A stretch of 36,495 nucleotides of DNA from the NCBI GenBank assembly GCA_006218065.1, contig VBWE01000027.1, positions 1-36,495 on the forward strand, written 5' to 3'. This document shows, piece by piece, positions 1 to 7,770 of the stretch; the stretch's first letter is position 1, and each line of letters opens with the position of its first letter. The notes below the pieces were generated by a model, which worked only from the letters and a program-made list of their open reading frames with translations, had not been told where the DNA came from and ran no database searches. Made by a program: the position numbers and the translations under genes. The DNA comes from Bacteroidota bacterium. Its GTDB lineage: Bacteria > Bacteroidota > Bacteroidia > Palsa-965.

Positions 1-19
1 TACTTACTCAAAAAGCGCC

Positions 20-53
20 CCTGCCTCCGCCGTAGCGGCTACGCGCAGGCAGG
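20..53. repeat. Intergenic GC-rich inverted repeat
   Basis: Outer arms CCTGCC (20-25) and GGCAGG (48-53) enclose inner arms CGTAGC (31-36) and GCTACG (38-43), with a few mismatches between them. It lies downstream of the minus-strand gene ending at 231. It resembles short palindromic repeats scattered between genes in many Bacteroidota genomes; that family assignment is from memory. No gene is seen in 1-230. Confidence 0.6.
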
Positions 54-126
54 TCGATTAAGCAAAAAATCCATCTTAAAAACCTCGAAAAACAAATTCC
101 TAACAGCCTCTTAGATTTGAGAATCC

Positions 127-145
127 TCCGAAGGAGTCCTTCGGA
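127..145. repeat. Short perfect hairpin downstream of GWxTD gene
   Basis: TCCGAAGG (127-134) and CCTTCGGA (138-145) are perfect inverted arms with a 3-nt loop. It could help end transcription of the minus-strand gene that stops at 231, but no T-run follows on that strand. The same TCCGAAGGA core recurs in the long hairpin at 27286-27416, which suggests a shared repeat family. Confidence 0.5.
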
Positions 146-230
146 CCGAAAGCATCAGACCAAAACGGGCTGATTTCGCCTGATGCGTAATCCGGGGCAA
201 ACAAATTTGCGCCTGCGCGACTGCCAGGAT

Positions 231-1718
231 TTAATGGGGATCCTTGTACAAATCATTCGACTGTTTGCCGAAATGATCCGTGCCTTTGGTCTGGTCGAAG
301 CTGCGCGACTGGTTATCGCGGCTGTTCAGTTTGAGCTGCCAGCGGTCGTCGCGGATTTCGCCGCGGGCGTCGGAATGGATCAGTTCGTACTTGTTGGTAA
401 CCAGGTCCGGGTTATAGAAAATGAATTTCTTGTTGGTTTGCGTCGTGTTGTTGGGCTGGTTCCCGCTGGCGCGCAGGGTATAATACTGCCATATCTCGTA
501 AGGATACGAACTGGGTTCGCTGGGAACGACCGTACGCTGGTCGGGTGCGCCGTACTGCAGGTACACGCGGCCGCGGTCGGTCTGGTATCCTTTCAGCGTT
601 TGCGTACCGAATTCTTTCTGCGCTTTTTTCACTTCCACCAGGTAAAGCGACCAGGATGCTTCGGGATGCGCTTCGTTCCGCTTCAGCCAGAAATTATAAA
701 GATACTGCTGCATGGTTTTTACTTCGCCGGATTTGATGCGGTTCTCGGCGTATTGTTTTTCGGATTCGGAACTGATGGGGCGAAGGCTGCGGATAAACTC
801 GGCCAGCGAATCGGCGTTCGTGTAGCGGGCGGTGAACGTATTTTCAACATTCAGCGCGCTGATATCGTCGAGGTTGTGGTGTATTCCCGGGTTCAGCCGT
901 TCGAAAGGTTCTTTGCGGGAAGCCAGCAGGCGGTTCACGGCGTTGCGGACCTCGACCACGAGGTAATATTTTCCGTTCGGCAGCGTGGCGATCGGGTATT
1001 CCGAAAGCAGTACGTTTACTTTTTGGGGCGACTGTTTGGAATAACTGCTGAACTGGCTCATCCGCGCGCCTGTTTCCGCCGATTCGATATAGCTGAGGAT
1101 AAGGAACTTTTCTTCGGCGGCGATCATCTTCTGCGCATTGTACACTTCCGCGTAAAAAGTAAGCTTCTGCATGTTGGGCGGGTAGAAATTCGAAACGTAG
1201 GGGATCATTTCGTAACCGCTTTTCGCCAGGACGTTTTCACCTTCCGCTTTTTTGAAGGATTCGAGGAATTCGATATGCGAAACATGCACGGAATCTTTCG
1301 GGAAGTCGATGCTGAAATTATGCTTGTTGGTAACCACTTTGGCCTTTTCCTGGTTCGGGTCGCTGATGGTGAGCTGGATGTTGTAATTACCGGCGGGCAA
1401 AGGAAAACGCTGGAGGTCGAGAAAGTTGACCGGTTTGGCAGTATCGGAAATTTCGGGACTGTTGAGCGTGTATTTTTTTACACCTTTCAGCGAATCGTTT
1501 TGTGTAATGGAAATAAAAACGTTTACCGTTCCGCGGAATTTCCCGTTGGGCTGCTTCGTATAAACGATCGAATTGCCGATAACCGAAAGATACGTTTCGA
1601 TATACGGTTTGTTTTCGGGCGTATTGAAAGCGGAAAGGGTAAGGTTGGCGCTGATCTCTTGTGCCGCCAGTGATCCGGCCGTTAAAAGCAGGGCAGGCAG
1701 GAGAAGTCTGATTTTCAT
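231..1718 (-). CDS. GWxTD domain-containing exported protein
   Basis: Encodes 495 aa. The start at 1718 is chosen because it gives a clean signal peptide (MKIRLLLPALLLTAGSLAAQ); an in-frame start at 1808 would add 30 residues that look like leader. The C-terminal third carries the GWxTD signature as GYQTDRGR (residues 377-384) followed by VYLQYGAPDQ, with Tyr in place of the usual Trp. Upstream of it is the typical helical stretch with FWLKRNEAHPE. The middle part looks beta-rich. GWxTD proteins are common in Bacteroidota and their biochemical role is unknown. The product is probably periplasmic or cell-surface. It stands alone, divergent from the TonB receptor across a 513-nt gap. A weak -7-like TACCTTAG lies at 1811-1818 on its strand. 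Confidence 0.88.
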   Translation of the reverse strand: MKIRLLLPALLLTAGSLAAQEISANLTLSAFNTPENKPYIETYLSVIGNSIVYTKQPNGKFRGTVNVFISITQNDSLKGVKKYTLNSPEISDTAKPVNFLDLQRFPLPAGNYNIQLTISDPNQEKAKVVTNKHNFSIDFPKDSVHVSHIEFLESFKKAEGENVLAKSGYEMIPYVSNFYPPNMQKLTFYAEVYNAQKMIAAEEKFLILSYIESAETGARMSQFSSYSKQSPQKVNVLLSEYPIATLPNGKYYLVVEVRNAVNRLLASRKEPFERLNPGIHHNLDDISALNVENTFTARYTNADSLAEFIRSLRPISSESEKQYAENRIKSGEVKTMQQYLYNFWLKRNEAHPEASWSLYLVEVKKAQKEFGTQTLKGYQTDRGRVYLQYGAPDQRTVVPSEPSSYPYEIWQYYTLRASGNQPNNTTQTNKKFIFYNPDLVTNKYELIHSDARGEIRDDRWQLKLNSRDNQSRSFDQTKGTDHFGKQSNDLYKDPH

Positions 1719-1881
1719 CGCAGTAAAATTTAATGTTTGCAAAATCCGGGCAGTGCCGTTTCTTTTTTTAGTTGCGCCGGGGATGTCAGGCTGCGCTGTA
1801 AATATCAATGCTAAGGTACGAAATTATCGGTTATGGTTTGTCATTTTGTTCCGTTTCCTTCGGGCTGCTTTATGGAAAATC

Positions 1882-1980
1882 AGCCGCAGATTACGCAGAT
1901 TAGCGCAGACTATTCAAACAGTACCTTACTATCCGAAGCTGCCAGCTTCGGATAGTAAGTAATCTGTGTAATCTGCGGCT
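1882..1980. repeat. Nested long hairpin in the 1719-2231 gap
   Basis: Outer arms 1882-1902 and 1960-1980 (21 nt each) pair with one mismatch and contain the phrase CCGCAGATTACGCAGATTA. An inner pair, 1926-1941 and 1943-1958 (TTACTATCCGAAGCTG and its exact complement), is perfect over 16 nt around one central base. Two unrelated palindromes are therefore nested. The outer phrase belongs to a type of dispersed repeat I recall from many environmental bacteria. The rest of the 513-nt gap between the divergent genes shows no convincing gene; only short minus-strand open frames without recognisable content cross it. Confidence 0.85.
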
Positions 1981-2089
1981 AAAGAGCCGGCATAAAAACG
2001 CAGGTAAAAAATACCATTCATCCAACAGCGTATCAACATCGTGTGTGTAACTTTATGACCTGCCATGAAAACAATTTTTTTAATACCCG

Positions 2090-2097
2090 TACGTTTG
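2090..2097 (+). promoter_or_regulatory. Putative -7 promoter element of receptor/cyclase operon
   Basis: TACGTTTG matches the Bacteroidota -7 consensus TAnnTTTG exactly. It implies a leader of about 125 nt before the receptor start at 2232. I found no clear TTG -33 box at the usual 17-23 nt spacing, so this is tentative. Confidence 0.4.
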
Positions 2098-2231
2098 ATT
2101 CTTGTAAATTGCACCTGCGAAAAGCAGGATTATTTGCTGCGATGCCCAGGAGAGAGGGTTTCGCATCCGCAAAAAAGGATTGAAACGCAAAACAATCCAT
2201 TATTTTACAGTTCTTTATCATACTCTGACGT

Positions 2232-4484
2232 ATGAACCAGGATCGCCGTCTCTCCGCCATCTCCGTACTTGCATTTGCCTGCATGACCGTATTCCACCAG
2301 CCCGTTTCCGGGCAGGACGATACGCTTTTCCGTATCCGCACGCTGGATGCCAAAGAGATCAAACCCTACGAGCCGGCCAAGGAGAAAATGGTTTCCGCGG
2401 CCAATCGCATCGAAGAAAACCCCGACGAGCTTTCCGTGCGCACGTATATTATAACGCAGGAAGAAATCATCCGTAACGGGTACACTTCACTGAACGATAT
2501 TCTCCGCACGCTGCCGGGATTCCGGACTTCGGAACCTGCGCATGCCTATCTCGGCGAGTCGTTCCTGATGCGCGGGCTGATGGGCAATATGTACACCAAA
2601 CTGCTTATCAACGGTATTCCCATATTGCCTTCGGCTGCGCCCGGTTTCCCGCTCGGGTCGGCCTTGCCGGTGCGGCAGGCGGAACGGATCGAAATTATTC
2701 TCGGCCCGGCATCCACCATTTACGGCAGCGACGCACTTTCGGGCGTGATCAACTTCGTGATACCGGAAGTGGAACGGCCGGTAGAAGCGCTGGCCGGTAT
2801 TTCTGTAGGGAATTCGGGCCGGAATGAATTTAACCTGATGATCGGGGGAAAAGCCGGCGGAAGAAAACACGTAGTCCAGTACCAGCTTTTCGGAACAAGC
2901 GTGCTGATCGGCGACCGCAATTTAAATCTGCCGGATACGCTTATTCGGGTCGACACGAATAAGGTTGGGAACAATATGAATTACGCCGGCGATGCTGCCG
3001 ACAAATCGATCCCGCGCATCGCGAAAATGGCGCACGAAAGCAGGCAGCTCGGCGCTTCGCTGACGTACCGGAATTTCAGGTTCATGGCCATCCAGATGCA
3101 CCGGGAAGATCACAGCGCTTTCGGATCGCATCCGCAGGAAATCGCTTACCATGATCCGAATACGTTTATAGCGGATAATATCGGCAGTTTCCAACTGCAG
3201 TACGATAAACAATTCAAGAAACTCTGGCTGCACACCAACCTCAGCGCTTTACGTTATTTCGTCGATATCAATTCCGGTTATATCGGCATCGATCATCCGC
3301 TGGCCAACGGGCGCAATTTTTCATATGCCTGGTCGAAAGATTACAATGCAGAACAACTGGCCGGTTATAAATGGGAAAAATTCTCGCTGCTCGGCGGAGT
3401 GAATTTTACATATCGTTCGGGCATCGGTTACCAGGGTTATATCATCCGCCCGTATGATGAAGGCCTGCTTTCAACAAACCCGGAAGGCAACTGGGTAGTC
3501 CAGAACTCAGAAGATACCAGCAGTTCGATCGCACCGTACTCTTTATATAACAGTTATAAACTGAAAGATTATTCGGCGTTCCTGCAGGGCAATTACAAAA
3601 ACAAACGGATGAATATCACGGCAGGCGTGCGCATGGATAAGCCGGCCGGGCAGGATATCGTTTTCAGTCCGCGCATCGGCGCTTTTGTAAAAATCAACGA
3701 AGTGATCCGCCTGCGCGGCATGTATGCGCAGGGATTCCGCATGCCGGGCGGATTTTATACGTACAACAATTACCGCTACCGGAAATTTCCGCAGGAACCC
3801 CAGGGAAGTTACAAACGTGAAGAAGCCGATCTTCAGCCCGAGCAACTGAGCAATATCGAAGGCGGTTTTATTTTCATGATCAACCGGCACCTGAAGATCG
3901 ACCTGCATTATTTTTCGCACCGGATGAGCAATACGATCACACCTACGCAGGAATACCCGGAAGGGCCGGCTCCTCCCGGGCAGGATCCGAATTTTTTCAT
4001 GGGCTATTCGAATTTCAATACGCTTTCGAAACTGCAGGGCCTTGAAGCATACGTACATTTCGAGAGCAGGTATTTCAAAGCGGATATTGCCGGCCAGTAC
4101 AATATCGGTTCCGAAGAAATTGCGGGAATCGATACGCTGGATTTTTACCGTTCGGTTCCGCAGTTCCAGTTTCATTCGGCCCTGCACGGGGATATCAAAA
4201 CATTCCGCGTATCGCTTTACGGAAATTATTTCGACGATTTCAACGGGGCGCTCGTGAAGCTCAACGATTCGATCCTGACCAAATCGGCCGAAGGTTTTTT
4301 TGCGCTGGATATCGTGCTCGGCAACCAGTTCAGCCGCCGGCTTTTCGGGTATATCCGCGTGAAAAACCTGCTCGACGCGGAAGCCAAAGGCATCAGCGCA
4401 CCTTTCGTTACGAAGCATCCGCTCGAATATATTCCGCAGGAAAAACGCGTGATCAGCTTAGGTATAACGTTTTCGCTGAACTGA
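2232..4484 (+). CDS. TonB-dependent outer-membrane receptor
   Basis: Encodes 750 aa: signal peptide (about residues 1-27), a short N-terminal region, a plug domain (about 67-185, with NGYTSLNDILRTLPGFR, LLINGIPI and the typical IEIILGPASTIYGSDALSGVINF) and a C-terminal 22-strand-type beta-barrel ending in GITFSLN. Family members sit in the outer membrane and import siderophores, cobalamin, sugars or peptides using TonB energy. There is no N-terminal carboxypeptidase-regulatory-like domain as in SusC, and no SusD gene is adjacent, so glycan uptake is not suggested. The substrate cannot be read from the sequence. Stop codons TGA and TAA follow in tandem, and the adenylate cyclase gene starts 7 nt downstream, implying co-transcription. 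Confidence 0.92.
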   Translation: MNQDRRLSAISVLAFACMTVFHQPVSGQDDTLFRIRTLDAKEIKPYEPAKEKMVSAANRIEENPDELSVRTYIITQEEIIRNGYTSLNDILRTLPGFRTSEPAHAYLGESFLMRGLMGNMYTKLLINGIPILPSAAPGFPLGSALPVRQAERIEIILGPASTIYGSDALSGVINFVIPEVERPVEALAGISVGNSGRNEFNLMIGGKAGGRKHVVQYQLFGTSVLIGDRNLNLPDTLIRVDTNKVGNNMNYAGDAADKSIPRIAKMAHESRQLGASLTYRNFRFMAIQMHREDHSAFGSHPQEIAYHDPNTFIADNIGSFQLQYDKQFKKLWLHTNLSALRYFVDINSGYIGIDHPLANGRNFSYAWSKDYNAEQLAGYKWEKFSLLGGVNFTYRSGIGYQGYIIRPYDEGLLSTNPEGNWVVQNSEDTSSSIAPYSLYNSYKLKDYSAFLQGNYKNKRMNITAGVRMDKPAGQDIVFSPRIGAFVKINEVIRLRGMYAQGFRMPGGFYTYNNYRYRKFPQEPQGSYKREEADLQPEQLSNIEGGFIFMINRHLKIDLHYFSHRMSNTITPTQEYPEGPAPPGQDPNFFMGYSNFNTLSKLQGLEAYVHFESRYFKADIAGQYNIGSEEIAGIDTLDFYRSVPQFQFHSALHGDIKTFRVSLYGNYFDDFNGALVKLNDSILTKSAEGFFALDIVLGNQFSRRLFGYIRVKNLLDAEAKGISAPFVTKHPLEYIPQEKRVISLGITFSLN

Positions 4485-4491
4485 TAAACGT

Positions 4492-6849
4492 ATGCGGCAT
4501 TTTTCCCTCTTCGTTTTGCTCCTGGTTTGCAGCCTGCTTCATGCGCAGGGCGGCGATAATTCGCGTAACGATTCAACCGTCGTCAAATATCTTATTGCAC
4601 AGGCCGCCCCGCTGGATGCCGACCAGGCTGCCGAAATGCTGGAAAAAGCGATCATCATTTCCAGGCAGATCAATTACGATCGCGGAACCGAAGCGGCATT
4701 CCGCAGCCTGATCACCAAGTACAAGAACAAAGGCTGGGTAGCTTCCGAATTGCGCACGCGGATCCAGTTCGGGAATTACCTGGAAGGAAAAAAACGGTAC
4801 CGCGATCTTGCGAAGCATACGCTGGAAACCGGTAACCTCTATTTCACGAGCCGCTTGTACAGCAAAGCCGAAGATGCCTACAAAGAAGCGCAGGCGCTTG
4901 CGGCAAAATACGATCCTGCCCTGGGTTATGAAATTATGCGCCAGCTCGGCGTTACTTCCCGCCGGCTGAAAAAATGGAAACAGGCCGGAGATTGTTTTCA
5001 GAGCGCAGCCGCAACGGCCTTCGCGGATAAAAAATACGCCGACCTGTTCTGGATCTACCAGCAGCAGGCCGAGCTTGCGCATGAGCAGGGACAGTATCTC
5101 CAGGCATTCGACATCAACGAACGTATTTACAAACTGGCCGACAGCTTAGGTTTTAAAGAAGAAAAACTGGTCGCGCTGAACAACCTCGGTTATTCGGCCC
5201 GGTATGCCGATAAGCTGGAAGAAGCGGAAAATTTTTTCCGCGAATCGCTCGACCTTAGTTCTGCGTCGAAAGACCCTGTGCTGCGCGCACAGTTGCTGCA
5301 AAGCCTCGGCATCCTGCGCCAGAACCGGCAGGACTATAAATCGGCGGTAAGTTATCTTTCCGAAGCGTCCGCGCTGTACGAATCGGCATCGCGTTTTGAA
5401 GAAGAAGCGCGGGTGAATAATTTCCTCGCACTTGTCTATTACCAGGCCGGCGACAATTACCGTGCGATGAATTCCTGCGAAAAAGCGATCGGGCAGGCAT
5501 CGAAAAATAAATATACCGCCGTGCTGGTCGACAGTTATGAAATTCTTTCGCTCATTCACCAGTCGCTGCACGATTATGAGGATGCGCTGACTGCGTTTAA
5601 ACGTCACCTCGGCCTGAAGGATTCGGTGGACAGGGCCGAGCAGGAGCGGATGAATGAAGTTTTGCAACAGCAGTTCCTGCTCGAACGTCTCGAAAAAGAA
5701 ATGCGCCTGCTGCACGTGGCCGAAGAAATGAAAGACCTGGAGATCGCCAAGCTGACCACGGAGAAAAACCTGGAAACCGAACGTGTGAATGTGCTCCAGA
5801 AAGAAAGTATGCTGAAAACCTCGGAACTGCGTAACCAGGAACTGCTGGCCCGCGAAACCAAGGCGCAGCTCGCTTTGCTGCAGAAGTCGAGCCAGCTTGA
5901 AAAACAGAATTCGGAAATCGCGCTGCTCAACCGCGAGAAACAAATCCAGCAACTGCAGCTTGAAAAAGAAAAACTGAATGCGCAGGAAGCGGAACGTTTG
6001 AAAAATCTTTCGGAGAAAGAACGCAAGATCGGTGAGCTGGAACTCGCGCAGGAAAAAAGCCGCACGCGCAACCTGTTTATCCTGATCGGCGGACTGGGTT
6101 TGCTCATCCTGTTCATCATTGTTGTCGTGTTGCAGCTGCGCAAGAAGAACAGCCGCATCGCCCGGCAGAACCAGGTTATCCTGGAAGACCAGAAGATCAT
6201 CCACGCGGAGAAAGAGAAATCGGAACGGCTGCTGCTCAATATCCTGCCAACTACGGTCGCGGCCGAACTGAAAGAAACAGGGACGTCGAAACCGCGGTTG
6301 TTCAATGAAGTGAGCATTGTGTTCACCGACTTCGCGAAGTTTACGACCATCGCCGAAACCATGTCGCCGGGCGAGATCGTGGAAACGCTGGATAAAATTT
6401 TCCTCGGTTTCGATAATATCTGCGAACAATACGGCCTGAGCCGGATCAAAACCATCGGTGATGCGTACATGTGCGCGGCCGGTTTGCCGGAAGAAGATGC
6501 GCAACACGCGCAGCACGCTGTAGAGGCCGCGCTGGAAATGCGCAATTTCATCCGTGAATTCAACCGGAAGAAAAAACTGGCGAACGAAGTGGAATGGGAT
6601 ATCCGCATCGGGATCAATTCCGGGCCGGTAGTGGCGGGCGTGGTCGGCATTAAAAAATTCGCTTACGATATCTGGGGCGATTCCGTGAACACCGCTGCGC
6701 GGATGGAATCGAGCGGGGAGATCGACCGCGTCAATATTTCAGGCTCTACTTACGAGCTGGTGAAAAACAAATTCCGCTGCGATTACCGCGGGAAAGTGAG
6801 TGCGAAGAATAAGGGGAATATTGATATGTATTTTGTGGAGGAAGTGTAA
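4492..6849 (+). CDS. TPR-containing membrane adenylate cyclase (class III)
   Basis: Encodes 785 aa: signal peptide (about 1-19, ending LLHAQ), tetratricopeptide-type helical repeats (about 35-375), a long coiled coil (about 380-525), one transmembrane segment (about 527-550) and a C-terminal class III cyclase domain (about 575-785). Metal-binding aspartates are D613 (VFTDFAKFT) and D657 (IGDAYM). Base-selecting residues K653 and D726 are those of adenylate rather than guanylate cyclases. Transition-state residues N733 and R737 are present in DSVNTAARM. The predicted topology puts the TPRs in the periplasm and the cyclase in the cytoplasm, so a periplasmic signal may control cAMP production. 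The gene lies 7 nt after the TonB receptor gene. Confidence 0.93.
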   Translation: MRHFSLFVLLLVCSLLHAQGGDNSRNDSTVVKYLIAQAAPLDADQAAEMLEKAIIISRQINYDRGTEAAFRSLITKYKNKGWVASELRTRIQFGNYLEGKKRYRDLAKHTLETGNLYFTSRLYSKAEDAYKEAQALAAKYDPALGYEIMRQLGVTSRRLKKWKQAGDCFQSAAATAFADKKYADLFWIYQQQAELAHEQGQYLQAFDINERIYKLADSLGFKEEKLVALNNLGYSARYADKLEEAENFFRESLDLSSASKDPVLRAQLLQSLGILRQNRQDYKSAVSYLSEASALYESASRFEEEARVNNFLALVYYQAGDNYRAMNSCEKAIGQASKNKYTAVLVDSYEILSLIHQSLHDYEDALTAFKRHLGLKDSVDRAEQERMNEVLQQQFLLERLEKEMRLLHVAEEMKDLEIAKLTTEKNLETERVNVLQKESMLKTSELRNQELLARETKAQLALLQKSSQLEKQNSEIALLNREKQIQQLQLEKEKLNAQEAERLKNLSEKERKIGELELAQEKSRTRNLFILIGGLGLLILFIIVVVLQLRKKNSRIARQNQVILEDQKIIHAEKEKSERLLLNILPTTVAAELKETGTSKPRLFNEVSIVFTDFAKFTTIAETMSPGEIVETLDKIFLGFDNICEQYGLSRIKTIGDAYMCAAGLPEEDAQHAQHAVEAALEMRNFIREFNRKKKLANEVEWDIRIGINSGPVVAGVVGIKKFAYDIWGDSVNTAARMESSGEIDRVNISGSTYELVKNKFRCDYRGKVSAKNKGNIDMYFVEEV

Positions 6850-6879
6850 ACTCCGCAGGGAAGAGGTATGGAGTTCATC

Positions 6880-6902
6880 GGGGCGATTCACTGAATCGCC
6901 CC
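6880..6902. terminator. Perfect hairpin between convergent genes
   Basis: GGGGCGATTCA (6880-6890) and TGAATCGCCCC (6892-6902) are perfect 11-nt arms around one base. It lies between the cyclase stop (6849) and the stop of the convergent lipoprotein gene (6933), so it is well placed as a bidirectional terminator. It has no strong U-tract. The same palindrome type recurs, from memory, between genes in other Bacteroidota, so it may be a dispersed repeat. Confidence 0.6.
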
Positions 6903-6932
6903 TGCAAAGTATCGGTTAGCTTCGAAGTTTAA

Positions 6933-7541
6933 TTACTTGTTCTTCAACGCCACTCGCTTCATCCCCAAATACTCATACAAGCTCGGGTCAACCGCAATAT
7001 CGTTTCCGCCCCGGAGGTTTTTGATCACGTTGAAATCGTGGTCTTTGAAAAACGGGTCGTTCTTGAACAGCGCGTTCAGGTTGGTGCCGTCAAAATAAAT
7101 TTTCCCGACATAATGTTTGCAGACGTATTGCTTCTGCCAGCCTTTTTGTTCGACCAGGTAATTCATCAGCATATTGAAAAAATCAGCGTAACCGACACAG
7201 TTCTCGTTGAACTGCAAAGGCCGGCCCGGAATTTCTCCCGTGGCACCGAAACTGAAATTCAAGTGCTCTTTGGTAAGATCGAGCATGCTGTTGACGGCTT
7301 CATCGATCTGCATATCGCCGGATTCCCGGATACAGGAATCGACTTCCTTTTTCAGCGTGAGATTGCCCAGCGGCTTGCTTTTTCTTTCTTTGATGATCGC
7401 GTACGTGAGGCTGGAATCGGGAGTTTCCGTTTCTTTTTCTTCGGTTTTTGAAATGGAATCCGTGGTTTTCTTTTCCTCTGAAGGTGAAGAGCAGGAAACG
7501 AGAGAAAGCAGGAACAGGAATATAAAAATGAGGGGTTTCAT
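6933..7541 (-). CDS. Lipoprotein, possibly transglutaminase/protease-like
   Basis: Encodes 202 aa from 7541; a longer frame exists from 7739, but only the 7541 start gives a lipoprotein signal (MKPLIFIFLFLLSLVSC, lipid cysteine C17). A charged linker rich in Lys/Glu/Thr/Ser follows. The C-terminal half holds NENCVGYADFF (C115), KDHDF (H168) and IAVDPSLYEY (D185). The order and spacing resemble the Cys-His-Asp triad of transglutaminase-like folds, but I do not recognise a named family and the match is by eye only. The protein is probably anchored to a membrane facing the periplasm or outside. It is a single gene, convergent with the cyclase gene. Confidence 0.75.
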   Translation of the reverse strand: MKPLIFIFLFLLSLVSCSSPSEEKKTTDSISKTEEKETETPDSSLTYAIIKERKSKPLGNLTLKKEVDSCIRESGDMQIDEAVNSMLDLTKEHLNFSFGATGEIPGRPLQFNENCVGYADFFNMLMNYLVEQKGWQKQYVCKHYVGKIYFDGTNLNALFKNDPFFKDHDFNVIKNLRGGNDIAVDPSLYEYLGMKRVALKNK

Positions 7542-7710
7542 TTCCTGCAATTTACGGCAAAGTGATTTTGCGCGGCTGTTAAATTTTGTAAAACCTGCTC
7601 CGCCGGATAACCCGCACAGGCGTAGTTGCAATCCTGCCGGAAGAATTTTGAACTCCCAATACCCACTATTGATTTGCAGACCAGGAAGAACAGCTGTATT
7701 CCACAAACTC

Positions 7711-7768
7711 GTCAGTTCGAGCGCCTGCCCGCCGTACAACTTTGGGAGGCGGGGCAGCCGAGAACGAC
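7711..7768. repeat. Imperfect inverted repeat downstream of parC
   Basis: CCTGCCCGCC (7724-7733) and GGCGGGGCAG (7748-7757) pair with one bulge. They are flanked by GTCAGTTCGAGCG on the left and CCGAGAACGACG on the right. It sits immediately after the parC stop (7771 on the minus strand) and could act as its terminator. The remainder of the gap 7542-7770 shows nothing recognisable. Confidence 0.45.
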
Positions 7769-7770
7769 GT

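Noticed and set aside
183-1673. Plus-strand open frame opposite the GWxTD gene
   Set aside because: Antisense to a gene with a signal peptide and a recognisable domain; no domain of its own.
5146-6516. Minus-strand open frame opposite the adenylate cyclase
   Set aside because: Phe/Gln/Arg-rich translation typical of the reverse of Glu/Lys/Leu-rich coiled-coil codons.
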